64,000 bases of DNA from Yamagishiella unicocca. Lineage: Eukaryota; Chlorophyta; Chlorophyceae; Chlamydomonadales; Volvocaceae. Shown here piece by piece: positions 32,948 to 43,700 of the stretch (position 1 is the stretch's first letter; the number at the start of each line of letters is the position of its first letter). Both the position numbers and the translations under genes were made by a program. The stretch covers positions 806,001 through 870,000 of the forward strand of contig BDSL01000034.1 in assembly GCA_003116995.1 (NCBI GenBank). Direction: 5' to 3'. A model generated the notes under the pieces. It was given only the letters and a program-made list of their open reading frames with translations. It had not been told where the DNA came from and searched no databases.

Positions 32948-34365
32948 ATGAAAGTGAACTTTCTGCAGTCAGCTCGCTTGTGGGCTTCCAATGAGCCTGT
33001 CAGCCAGCACGAGCTTTTCTTTTCGAATCTGCTTCTCTTGAAGCCCATTCCGGTTGATAACGCAACGCAGGAGCAAATGGACGCTGCTGATGTCCCGTAC
33101 CACTACCGGGACTATTGTGCGCACATGTACATCGACTACAAGGAATGCCGGCTTACTAGCGGCTTTTCATGGAGGACGAAGTGCTCGCATGAGGTGCATG
33201 CGTACAACAAGTGCGAGTACAAAGAGTTCAAGGTAAGGTCTTCGGCGGGGGCCGCTGCAAGGGCATGGCGCTGCGGGGATAATATCCAGTGTCAGCAAGC
33301 CCGGGCGAGTCCAGAACATGCGGGGGCCCCCATGCCGAGGCGTCACCGTACGAGAACTAGCGCTAGCAGTCAGCAGACGCCCAGGGAAAGCCGGACAACC
33401 CCCCCATCCACGAAGGCAGGGTCCCGACAAAAACGAACAACCCAGGCGCCCCGAAGCACACCGCAGGGGAAAACAGGAGAACGGGATGGGCCCGAAGGCC
33501 CAGGCCGCAACCCACACGCGAAAAACAGCCCACCCGAAAGGCTGGCCAGCAAGGGGAACTTCAGCACAACGGGCGGTCCCAACAAACCAAGTCCAAAAGG
33601 ACGGGGGAAACGCAAAACAGGGCAGATGGTGCCCCAGGCGCACCACACCAACACGATCACAGACAATGTAAGACAGGTAGTCGGAGCAAACCGCTCTGGA
33701 AGCAATCCAGGGGCCCAAGAGACACTAGACAGGCAGACAAGCGGCCCACGAGAAGCACCAGGCCGGAGCCGCCCAGGTCCCCCTGGGCCGCCAGTGTTCA
33801 GCCAGCGCACAGCAAGTGGCCGCCACCCACACGGAGGAACGGGTTGATGGCCCCGACAGCACCCCCACCCAGCCCGCGCACACCGAGCTGGGCAGAACCC
33901 AGCAGGTGGGCGCAGAATTTAGCGACCGCAACCAACTGCGCGCTAGCACACGGCACCAGGCGGGGGCCCCCAGATGGGCAAGGCGTGAGACAGCCCGGAG
34001 TGTGTAGCGACCGAGGTCAATGCACTAAGAGCGGCCAGGGCGACAACATCCCCAACACATCGCTCACAGGCGGAGGGGCCTAGCACCAGCCACCGCCGCA
34101 CACGGGCCAGCGGCAGTCACCGGCCGACCATGCGGGGGATGTTGAGGACGGCATGCCTCATCATGATTCCACCCTGCGGGTGGTATTGTAAAAGCTCACT
34201 TCGCAGCTTACCTGCCCCTTTTCGTGTCGTACTGATCCCTGAGTCGCGCCCCCCTTCGCCCGTGCCCTGAACTCCGATCGCTCGGCACTCCTTCACTGGA
34301 CTGCGCAGCGGCGGGTGGCCATCGCTATTGAGGAGAAGCGCAGGCGTGGCCTCATTGCGGCGTGA
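32948..34365 (+). CDS. NADH dehydrogenase (complex I) subunit NDUFB7/B18
   Basis: Two exons, 32948..33232 and 34309..34365, join AAG|GTAAGG to GCGCAG|CGG in phase 0, giving 113 aa. The core matches the B18 family: ATQEQMDAADVPYHYRDYC, then two CX9C motifs with cysteines at residues 57/67 and 79/89. These form disulfides in the coiled-coil helix-coiled-coil helix fold of the intermembrane space. The end (VAIAIEEKRRRGLIAA) is the usual charged helix. The protein is an accessory subunit of mitochondrial complex I, on the intermembrane-space side. The first 35 residues are not conserved and the start could be further downstream. The intron is over 1 kb and mostly filled by an insertion of unlike composition. 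Confidence 0.88.
33245..34130. mobile_element. Probable mobile-element fragment in the NDUFB7 intron
   Basis: This stretch is rich in A and C on the plus strand (many CCAC, AAC and GGCCCA), like the LINE at 53-59 kb and unlike the host introns, which are rich in G or C runs. An open frame of 300 codons (32948-33847) runs from exon 1 through much of it, with basic, Pro/Ser/Thr-rich protein as in retroelement ORF1 or 5' regions. No reverse transcriptase, terminal repeat or target duplication could be seen, so the class is open. Confidence 0.4.
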
Positions 34366-35046
34366 GCAAACGTGTCGACGCCATGTGGGCATGTTGGGAC
34401 TGCCGCGAAGGGCGGTGGCGATGTGGCTGGTGGGCACCGTATATAGCTACGGTGCACTTCGGCGTGCGGATAGAGTTCATGGGCCGTCCTCCTTGGGGAT
34501 GGTCCCAACAGCTTATCAACGGGTTAGGATACTTGCCGGTGGATGTCTTGAGACGTGGATGCAGGGAGCACTAGGGGAGAATGTCGATGACGGCTAGCGT
34601 TACATGGATGTTTACATGTTTTGTGTGGCGGCCATTATTGGACATACACCTGTCCGTACTGGTCAAAGTGTTTGCTGTGTCATGGGAATCCCCTGACACG
34701 TTCCTTGCGCCACGTTGAGGTCATCCACGGGTACATGTTTCCTGTTAGTTGTGTATATGTAGGTGTAGACAAGGTCACGCGGTGGACCCGATCCAGGAGC
34801 AGTTGATTCCGTAATCATGCGCGGGCACATGCGCTGATGCGCGCCTTCAATGCGAAATGTAAGGACTAACATACTAGTTGATCCATATACACGTGTTACC
34901 ATTAGTTATCAGACCATTCCTTAATACCAGTAGGCTGCTGTTTGAACATACTGGGAAGCTTCTATAGCAGGGCAGTCCGCCCTGTGCAATAGTGTATGCA
35001 ACATGGAACTCCTTTAAAACAATTAGCAGACGGACTGTAGGCAACT
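34366..35046. other. NDUFB7 3' region and antiporter promoter
   Basis: No exon-like sequence. The interval is AT-richer than the genes. A TGTAA at 34858-34862 fits the end of the NDUFB7 transcript; the rest to 35046 should carry the antiporter promoter and leader. Confidence 0.5.
34858..34862 (+). terminator. Candidate polyadenylation signal TGTAA of NDUFB7
   Basis: It lies about 490 bases after the stop codon and before the antiporter start at 35047. Confidence 0.5.
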
Positions 35047-38000
35047 ATGGCGGATGCCGGGCGGGCAGCTGGGGCGTCCGCGGTAATGTCCTCCCCATTC
35101 TTCCAGCACGGCTTGGTGGCCATCAGTGTCGCCGTTATCTTGGCACCCTTCAGCTACTATATGGGCCTTGGGGCGCGAATGATGAAGTTGCCGCAGATTA
35201 CGGGATATCTGGTCTCGGGCATCGTGTGCGGTCCTTACGTGCTGGGAATCCTGTCGACCGAATCCGTTGTTGACTTAAACATCATCGAAGGAGCTTGCCT
35301 TAGTATAATTGGTCTCGCAGCAGGCGCAGAGCTGCATCTCGGCGAGCTATCGAGGAGCAAGAAGCAGGTATGGGTCGTTCCCGCCTCCAAACGCAAAACC
35401 AAGGAGCAGAAGTTCAAAGGACCTCTTGCGCAGGTATTGGGCATCACTTTTGGCATCTCTATCGTGACATGGATCTTCTGCTACGGTGCGCTCGAGTACA
35501 CCAGCATACTCCTGCCCAAACTGGGCGAGCTAGATGTTGCGCACATGGCAGCGGTCGCTTCCCTTGGCGCTACACTGATGATGGCGCGTTCTCCAGCGTC
35601 CGCGGTGAGCTTGTCACGGGTCACGTTCAGAGGGACAGGTACAGTCTGGTCCTCCCATGCCCGCAGTCCACCGATACTTCACATCCTTGCCCAAAACAAA
35701 CTGCCCAAGCTTACCCCTTCCGCGGCAACTGGCTTTATGCATGATGCCTTTGAATATACTCACATAGCGCAGCTACGGGGCTGTTGCAGCTCCTGCGGAC
35801 CCCATTCCCCACCCCACAGGGTCAGCCTCCCACCACACTAGTAGCATCCCAAGCCCAGAACCATCCACGCATGCCAGAGCCGCCGGCCCCCCTGTAGTGA
35901 ACTCGCCCTTGCCCCTTTGCGGACCATGCCGCTGCGCCGCCTCTGATTGCACGCCGACCCGCATATCAATCACAGATTGCCGTGCTCAAGGAGATGGACG
36001 GTAAGGGGCCCTTCAGCTCGCTCGTCATGGCTGTGGTGGTCGTCAAGGACGTGGTGGTCATCATCGCCTACGCCATCAACGTGGAGCTCATCCGCGTGGT
36101 GAGGCCGGCCATGGCACGCCAGGGCAACATGTGGCATGGGCATGGTCCTGGGAGGCGGGCGGGTTACCGGGTTACAGACGCATGGTGGACAGGAAACACG
36201 TGGTCCAACGCACAGGCAAACAACTCCGACGCGGTATGCCGCGCCATTCGAGGGGGTTCGTTGGGTGGCAATCTAGCAAGTAACACGACGCTGGCTCGTG
36301 CCTTTCGGGGCCCATGCCCACGGGTCGTGGAGCGGAAACCCTTTTTGAAGTGGTTTTTAGGGTTTTAGGGTTTTAAAGTCAGGGTGGTGCGTCAGGGCAG
36401 AAGAGAGCGTCACCAGGGGCCTGCAGGGTGGCACGGAGCCAATTGGGATGGGGTGAGGACCGACGTGGGAGAGGGGAACGGGTAAGACCGTGGAGGAAGA
36501 CATGTGTGGTCCGTCTGGGTGGTTGTGATGGGACGATTGGAGACAAGGCACCCGACGCAACAAGACCGTCGCCCCTCCCCTTCCCAACCCAACCCAACCC
36601 AAACCCATGTGTGCCCCCACGGCCGCCGCGGCTCCGCTGTCCTCCCCCAGGCCATCCTCCCCTCGTCGTCCTCCGCTCCGCAGCTGCTCAGCATGTTGCT
36701 GCCGCTGCTGAGCGTCATGCTGAGCGTCACTGTCGGGCTGTGCGGCGGCCTGCTGCTGAGCATGACTCTGCGGCCGCAGTTCCTGCTGCTGCCGATGGCG
36801 CCCGCGACCGCCTTCAAGTAAGACGGGCGAGCGGGGCGGAGGCGCTGTCCTCGCCGCCAGGGGAATGTGGGCAGAGAACGAGGATGGGTCACGGGGCGGA
36901 AGGCCGTTGGGGAGGAGGGGGGGCTTGCAGGTGTCACTCGTGAGGGAGTAGGGTCCTGGCTGCAGAGGATTGCACCACGGTCGCTGGGCCGCGGGATAAG
37001 GGACGGTAAGGGAGGGTTTGCCGAGGATTTCCCTCCATGCCTTCCCGACTGGAGGCTGGGTGTGACCCGTTGGCAGGGGTTCCAGCGCGTTTGAATGATC
37101 AATGGCGTGCCGCCGGCCACACCTGGCCGATGCGCCGCGCAGGACCGCAGGTGTTCGCTGACATCAACGGCACGTCGCTAAGCACACACACACTCCCTTC
37201 AGCCGCGCGTACCTTCTACCGTACCTCCCGTTGATTCGCGGATTCTCTTATCAAATCCCCGTCACTTACAAAAGTATGTCGTCGTTCAGTCGCGCCGCGG
37301 TGCGCCCCGTGTCCCCGCCCAAAACCGCGACCCCCATACACGGCGCTGCGTGGCTTGACGGTAGATTGACCGCAGCCTTCATGGGCATGAACGCACCACT
37401 CCACCGCACAGGGTGAAGCAGGCCATGGTGCTGCTGGTGGCGACGCTCATCTTCAACATCGCGCACTACTTCGATGCGGAGCCGCTGCTGGCGTGCGTCA
37501 CGATGGGTCTCGTGCTGGTGAACAGGAGGTGAGCGTCCCTCCAGGTGTTGAGATGGGCACGCGCCGCCGTTCGGCGGCGTAGCGTCCGTGGGGCCGTAGC
37601 CGAAGGCAAAGCCTCAAACGCCGTCGTGGCGTGCTATCGTGGCGTGCTATCGTGGCGCGTTATCGTAGCGTTTCCTGCCACTCGGGCTAGGCAAGTGAGG
37701 GCTATCGACCCGGAGCCGCGGCACAGCTGCCACCTCATCAGCACTCCCGCCTGCTGCCTGCCGCCGCCGGCGCGCCCTCCCCCCGCTCCTATCCTCAACC
37801 CACTTCTCCAGCATGCATCTCAAAACGTCTGTTCTAAACGGTTTTTTCTCGCATCCACGGGTCTTCCTGGAAACCCCCCGCTCCTAGGCACGAGCGGGCT
37901 GACAAGGAGAAGGAGGAGCTGCACCAGATGGTCAGCCAGATCATGAGCCTCACCAATGTGGCGTTCTTTGGGCTGGCGGGAGCATCGCTAAAAATGGTAG

Positions 38001-39773
38001 GGGACGGGTCGGGTCGGCGGAGTCGGACGGGCAGTGGGTCGGGAGTGCAACGGTGGTGCAGCCCGGGTGGAGGAATGCTGAACACGGGCAGTGTGACTGG
38101 GGAACATTGCCACGGCACGGACCGTACCAGGCGCACGAGGAGCAGATGGGATGGGCCTGCACAGGCGCCAGCACCGCTTCCGGTGCTGGTGGTCGTTCCA
38201 GTCTCAACCCCGCCACACCGTCGCTAGCTGACGACGTCGCTCTCCAACTTCGCCGGCTAGCGCCACCCACAACCGTCGGCGGCAGCCGCCCCGCTCTACT
38301 CCTCCCCCGCAGCCCCAGCTGCTGCTCGACCCAGGGCCGCCTCACCCACCCGTCCTACGGGCCCACCTTCCTCGCCCCACCCACAACCACCCACAAACCC
38401 AAACCAAACCCAATGCCGCTTGTCCTTTGTCGGTTCACCGGTTTTCCCCTACCCGCCCCGCCCACCCCCCGCATCCCAGGGCGCGCTGAAGGACATGTTC
38501 TTCGCTGCCCTTGTGGTGTTCGCTGTGCGGATGGTCGCCATCTTCCTGGGCTCCTGGCTGGGCTGCTACGTCACCTCCACCAACGCGGAGCATCGGCGGC
38601 TGTTTTGGATGTCCATGATCACGCAGGCGGGGGTGGCCATGGGGCTGGCGCGCCTGGCGGGTACCCGCTTCCCGGACTGGGGCCCGCACTTCCAAACGTT
38701 CATGGTGAGTAGCGTACTTAATGGTGGGGTAATGGTGGGTAGCGTACTTCATGGTGGGGTAATGGTGGGTAGCGTACTTCATGGCGGGGTAATGGTGGGT
38801 AGCGTATTTCATGGTGGGTAGCGTGCGAGCGCGTGTGTTTGTGCCACATGGGGCGAAGCAATGGATAGCCTGATAGGGTGCCTATTTGCGATCGCGTGTG
38901 TGAGGGTGGGGCAGCGAGGTGCGGAGGATGGGGCTGAGGCAGCGGCAGAGGCGGGGGGGAAGGGGCGTCACCGCGGTATACGCAAATTCGCTTTCCATAT
39001 CAAATGACGGCTGATCATTATTGATGACAAAAGTCTGGCCTTCCATCGTCGGCTGTACTGTCGGTGCAGCCCAGTAGGGCCCAGGTAGGGGGCCACTTGC
39101 AGCCTGAGTGAGCAACACCAATAGCGACCTCGGGCTCCCCCTCCCTTTCAACCCGCCCACGCCCGCCCCTCCCTCCCAACGCCAGTTCCCCAGCATGCAT
39201 CTTTAAAACGTGTATACCTGACGTTTCCTACCCGGTTCTACTATTCAGTACCAAACCAGGGGTCTCCTCTCATACCCGTACCAACGCCACCCCCCATCCC
39301 CGTACCCGGCCCCCTCCCATTGCTCCAGCATGCGTCCACATCCTCGCTGTCCGCCGACCATGCGCGCACTATCTTGTCGTTTTTCGTGTCACCGGTCTCA
39401 CATTGAGCGCCGACCCACGGGTCTCCTCTCACACCCCCCAACGCCACCCCCCATCCCCCTACCCCCCCCCCCTCCTCAGATGGCCATCATTCTGCTGAAC
39501 CTGTTGGTGGGGCCGCCGCTGTTCCGGCTGGCGCTAGTGCGGGTGGGGGAGGCCAAGGCGCTGACGCTGCCCACCAAGGGCGGCGCGGGGCCAGGAGGCC
39601 AGCAGCTGCAGCTGGGGGGGATCATCATCAAGGAAAACGGGGTGGGGGGCGCCTCGTCCGAGGGGTTGGGTGGGGGGTCGATGTCGCTTGGGCTGGGCCA
39701 CCAGCATGGCCACGGCCATGGTCATGGGCTGGGCGGGGAGGGGGCCCAGGACAAGTCTGACCGCAACCAGTAG
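35047..39773 (+). CDS. CPA2-type cation/proton antiporter
   Basis: Eight exons, all in phase: 35047..35367, 35434..35604, 35976..36098, 36651..36817, 37412..37528, 37888..37996, 38480..38704, 39480..39773, giving 508 aa. The N-terminal block PQITGYLVSGIVCGPYVLG is typical of the KefB/KEA/CHX branch of the monovalent cation-proton antiporter superfamily. Repeated hydrophobic helices follow (ITFGISIVTWIFCYGALEY, AVVVVKDVVVIIAYAINVEL, FFAALVVFAVRMVAIFLGSW). The C-terminus is hydrophilic with a His/Gly run (HQHGHGHGHGLGG). It should exchange K+ or Na+ for H+ across a membrane; which membrane is unknown, as no clear transit peptide is seen. Intron 1 is only 66 bases and has no stop, so its retention would add 22 residues. 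Intron 7 starts with a fourfold duplicated splice donor. Confidence 0.88.
36355..36375 (+). repeat. Interstitial telomere-type repeat
   Basis: Two full TTTTAGGG units and the first five bases of a third, inside antiporter intron 3. TTTTAGGG is the telomere repeat of Chlamydomonas and Volvox. Confidence 0.85.
37797..37885 (-). repeat. Intron repeat family A, complete reverse copy
   Basis: The copy reads CTTCTCCAGCATGCATCTCA, then ACGTCTGTTCTAAACGG, then CATCCACGGGTCTTCC. It occupies the 3' end of antiporter intron 5, right up to the CTAG acceptor at 37887. Confidence 0.85.
38701..38825 (+). repeat. 30-bp tandem repeat duplicating a splice donor
   Basis: Four units start at 38701, 38731, 38761 and 38791. 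The first contains the last bases of antiporter exon 7 (CATG) and its donor GTGAGTAGCG. The later ones read ATGGTGGGTAGCG, each a possible decoy donor. Confidence 0.9.
39184..39445 (-). repeat. Intron repeat family A, fragments
   Basis: CCAGCATGCATCTTTAAAACG at 39188-39208, CTCCAGCATGCGTCC near 39325, and CGACCCACGGGTCTCCTC near 39411. All are in reverse orientation in the 3' half of antiporter intron 7. Confidence 0.65.
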
Positions 39774-40078
39774 GGTGCGGCGGCGGTGGCGTTAGGCGGT
39801 TGGAGGGGTGACGGGGGTGAGGGCTGGCGCCCCAGGCGAGGTGTTGCGTACCCGTCCAGTCAGCGCCACGCACGAAGGCGTGCGGGTGGGTGCGGGCTGC
39901 GGTCCTCAATGCCTGCCCGCGCGGCGCGTCGGTTTTTATGGCCTCGTCAGCCGACGAGGCCACTGAGCGAGCCCCGAGCCCCGCCATGGCCTCATTGCCT
40001 AGCTGGGGTGTTCAGGGATAGGGTGGGAAGAGTGTTCAGGCGTCCCCGTTTTTGATGATGATGTGATGATGATGATGG

Positions 40079-40083
40079 TGTAA
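40079..40083 (+). terminator. Candidate polyadenylation signal TGTAA of the antiporter
   Basis: It lies about 305 bases after the stop codon, next to a GATGAT microsatellite (40052-40078). Confidence 0.5.
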
Positions 40084-40786
40084 TGATGGTGGGGCTTGGT
40101 GTTGCGGTGGTGGCGATGGTGATGTGTCACACGGTGCTGGAGCCGGGAGGATACCAGGAGTTGGAAGAAGTGTTGGGAGGTGATGGAGGAGATGGCGTCG
40201 CAGAGGACGCAGGAGAGGCTCGACGGCGTGGGGCGGTGCAGGTGACAGGTGCGGTGGTGCGCGCGCTAGCACAGGCGCAGCGCGGGCGTCACGCACCGAG
40301 ATTGTCGACGCGGTGCAAGGAGGTCGGTGCGCACGACAACTTTGTTTCTCTACGAACAAACTGTGAGCCTGCAGGTTCCATTAATGCAGATACAGTAAAT
40401 TATGAAAGGACTGCGAGCGGTCGCCACGGTGTTGCATATGGTGCATTTGGCTGGCTTCTTTGCGTGTCGGAAGGGCCAGCGTTTCGCGCTGACCTGCCAC
40501 GGGATTATTTTGTTGTGATCTGGTGGCGAGCCGTGCGTCCGGGTTACTTGAGAACCCAGAAGACGAACGGGAATAACTGGCTGCATGCTGAAAAATCGAC
40601 TGCCCAGGCAGTATGTGCGTACGGCTTTGGACGCCTGGCGGACTCTGGAGGTCGGCCTTCTGTCGCTCCGATATCCAGCAACGCCTCCACGATGGAAAAA
40701 ACATTCAAAAATAGCTTGCGTGTAACTCGCTTTCTGATGCATCGGTTGTGATTGAGACCTGCGGGCCCTTTTACAAAAGCAGCAAG
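40084..40786. other. Spacer before the PhoD-like gene; no gene seen
   Basis: Frames are open on both strands over parts of this region, but none has splice sites or recognisable motifs. It probably holds the promoter of the PhoD-like gene. Confidence 0.4.
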
Positions 40787-43700
40787 ATGCGTCACGGCAG
40801 CGCGACCGACGCCTCCAAGCGGGCCGGCTGGCAAGCTGCAGCTCGCGATATGGTCGAGGCCTCTCGCAAGGCACGCCGCGTGACGCGCGTTTGTGACCCA
40901 TGGTTCGGCGCCTTTGTTTTCTCCTCGTTTTTGTCGGCGCGGGCCGGTCAGTCGTCCGTAGCCGCGGCACATGGCAGCCGCGACACCCCGACTCCGCAAG
41001 CTAGACAGCGGCTCGGGCCGCAGAGCTGTAATGACTTAATACCGTTAGTCAGCATTGCGCAATCGTGCTGCCGGGTCCCTTCAGCTACCTCCCGACCTAC
41101 ACAGCGAATCGAGTTCCCTCCGCGGCGCCTCACCTCCCGCTCCATTCCAAGTGCCATATTACGGATTTCCGCTCATCTCCCCTTCCGTTCCCACTTTCCC
41201 TCCTCCGTTTCCCTCCAAGCAGCCCCATTCTGTGCCCCGCCACTAACCCTCTACCCCACCCACCCCTTTCTCTCGCATCCACGGGTCTTCCTCGCAACCC
41301 CCCTACTCAGCTATATCGTGTAACAGGTCTTTATGCACCCCCCCCTGCACACCCACCAGGGTGGCCGGCCACCCTAGTCCAGTAGCATGCGCGCGCGTCC
41401 CGGTGTCCGAAGGCTATGCCCCCACTATATTTTCCCATTCGCGTTACCGGTTCTTTTAATGTAAAATAAAGTGCGCACTCGCGTGCTGCCCCCTCCCTCG
41501 CCCCCGAGCCAGGGCCCCCACGACGCGCCCATCCGCCAAAACACGTGCGGCTGCGGCGCGCTGCAGTCCAGCCCCACCGCGGTTGGTCCCTTCATCCGCC
41601 TGCGCGGGTACGACGACCCCGAGGGCACGTGGCGCGCGACGGTGCTGTACGGCACAACGGCCGGCGGCGGCGGCGCCGCCGCCGCCGCCGCCGAGGACGG
41701 CATCCAAGAAGCCACAGCCAACAGCGGCGACGACGGTGCCGCTGCCGCACGCGGCCGCTGGGGGCCGGCGCCGGTGTTGCACTACCAGGTTCTCAGCGGT
41801 GTGGCCGGCAGCGATGACTCGGTCGGGCTTCGGAGCAGCAGGGTGGGTGGTGGTGATGGTGATGGTGATGGTGGTGGTGTTCGTGGAGGTGGCAGCGGCC
41901 GCCGGCCCAACGGCCCGATCAGCCCCGAAACCACGACGGTGCGGCCGCTGCTGCTGGCCACCTTCGGCAGTCAGGCGTTCTGGCGGTTCGACTTGAGCGT
42001 GGTGGTTTCGGAGACGACGGCGCAGTGGGTGGAGTACTGGCTGGACGGCGCGCCGGCATCACCGGGGGCGGGAGTGGCAGCGAGGGAGCGGCAGGAAGGG
42101 AAGCGAGCTGGCGGCGGCGGCGACGGCGGTGGCGGCGGCGGCGGCGATGGCGGCTCCTGGTCCGCTCCGGGGCGCGTCCGTGTGTATGTGCCCAGCAAGG
42201 GCGAGGGGTGGCGCTGGGCCTTCTACTCGTGTGCGGGATTCGCGCTGGACGTGTCTCCGGAGGATCAGATCAACAGGTGGGGACCGGGGGGGGGAGGAGG
42301 GGGGGAGGGGCGGGGAGGCGGGGGTGAGGAGTGCACGCTAAACACCGCTCGGGCGGGGGGGTGTACAGAGGAAACACGTTGGGGGGGCGAGAGGGGAGGG
42401 GAATCGACAACCGTCGGTTGGGGTTGGCGAGAAGACCCGGTTACACGACATGTATCACATACTGGGTTGGGTTTGAGGAAGGAGGTGCAACGTGCTCGTC
42501 ACCTGGGGTCGCTGCCGGGCCCTGCGTTCGGTCGGTGCGTGTTTTTCGCCCTACTCACCTATCTGCCTCACCATCTCCCAAGATCAGGATCAAAGGGCTG
42601 CTCGCAGCTTCCGGCTGCTGCCCCGCGGGCACAAATGAGTTCACCGAACCCTCCTCTAGTCGCTAGTACTTGTCTTTTAAGCGCCGACCTCCTCAAGTGC
42701 TGACACACGGGTTTCCTCCCAGCCCCTCCGGCACCACCTGCTCCTCCAATCCACGCTGCCGCACGTCTGTCCCCCCCCGCCCCTGCCGCGTTACCGGTCC
42801 TTTTATTGTACCACCCCGCCCCTGGACCCTGCGCCAACTATTCCTTCTACCGGTGTGTCGTGTGTGTGTGTGTTTGTGTGTGTGTTTATGTCCCCCCCTG
42901 TTTTTCGTGTCACCGGTTTCACACCACCCCCCTGGGCCTACGCAACCACCCTCCCCCGGTCTCCCGGCCTCCAGCATGCATCGCCAAACGTGTGTATCAC
43001 ACGCTGTGTCACCTACTCGGCTTCCTAGCCTACGGCCTTTCCTCCACCCTCCCCCGCCGCCCGGGCTTCCCGTTTACCTCCTCCTCCGCGCTCCCCCCCT
43101 CCCCCTCCCCCTCCCTCCCGACAGGTTCTGCGGCTCCTTCCCTCTGTGGTCCGACCTGCTGTCGCGCCACGCCACCCGGCCCTTCAGCGCCCTAGTGGGC
43201 GGCGGCGACCAGCTCTACAACGACGACGTGTGGCAGGTGCCGGCGCTCGAGGTGCGTACGACGAAGGAAGTACGACGTACGAAGTATGAAGTAAGAAGTG
43301 CGAAGTACGATGGCACATGTAGTGTAAGCGCGTCCTTTTCAGCTACGGCACGTAGCGAAATTCAGTTAGGCTGACGGTAGACTTGCGGTATAGAACACGG
43401 GTTGTGCGGGGAGGGGAAGGAAGAGGGAGCTTCGTTCGGGGGCCGCTGTGCCGCGCAAACAAACGGTCAACTAACCAAGCGGTCGCGCCCGAGCATGGAT
43501 ACGCCTGCGTGTGGTCGCTGTCGTCCCCCTTTCGGGATCCGACATTGGATCCGACGTTGGGCCTGACATTGGATCCGACATTGGTTGAGGGCGCACCCCC
43601 CTGCCGCACTCGGCCCTCCCGCCACCGAGCCGGCCGCAGCTCCCACCTCGGGTCCCACCGCTACAGCCCAGCCAACCGTCACACCGCCGAGATCCGACCG

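Noticed and set aside
32948..33847. 300-codon protein starting with the NDUFB7 exon
   Set aside because: The conserved subunit ends at the GTAAGG donor at 33233, and a matching 3' exon with the family's terminal helix is at 34309; the rest is read-through into the intron insertion.
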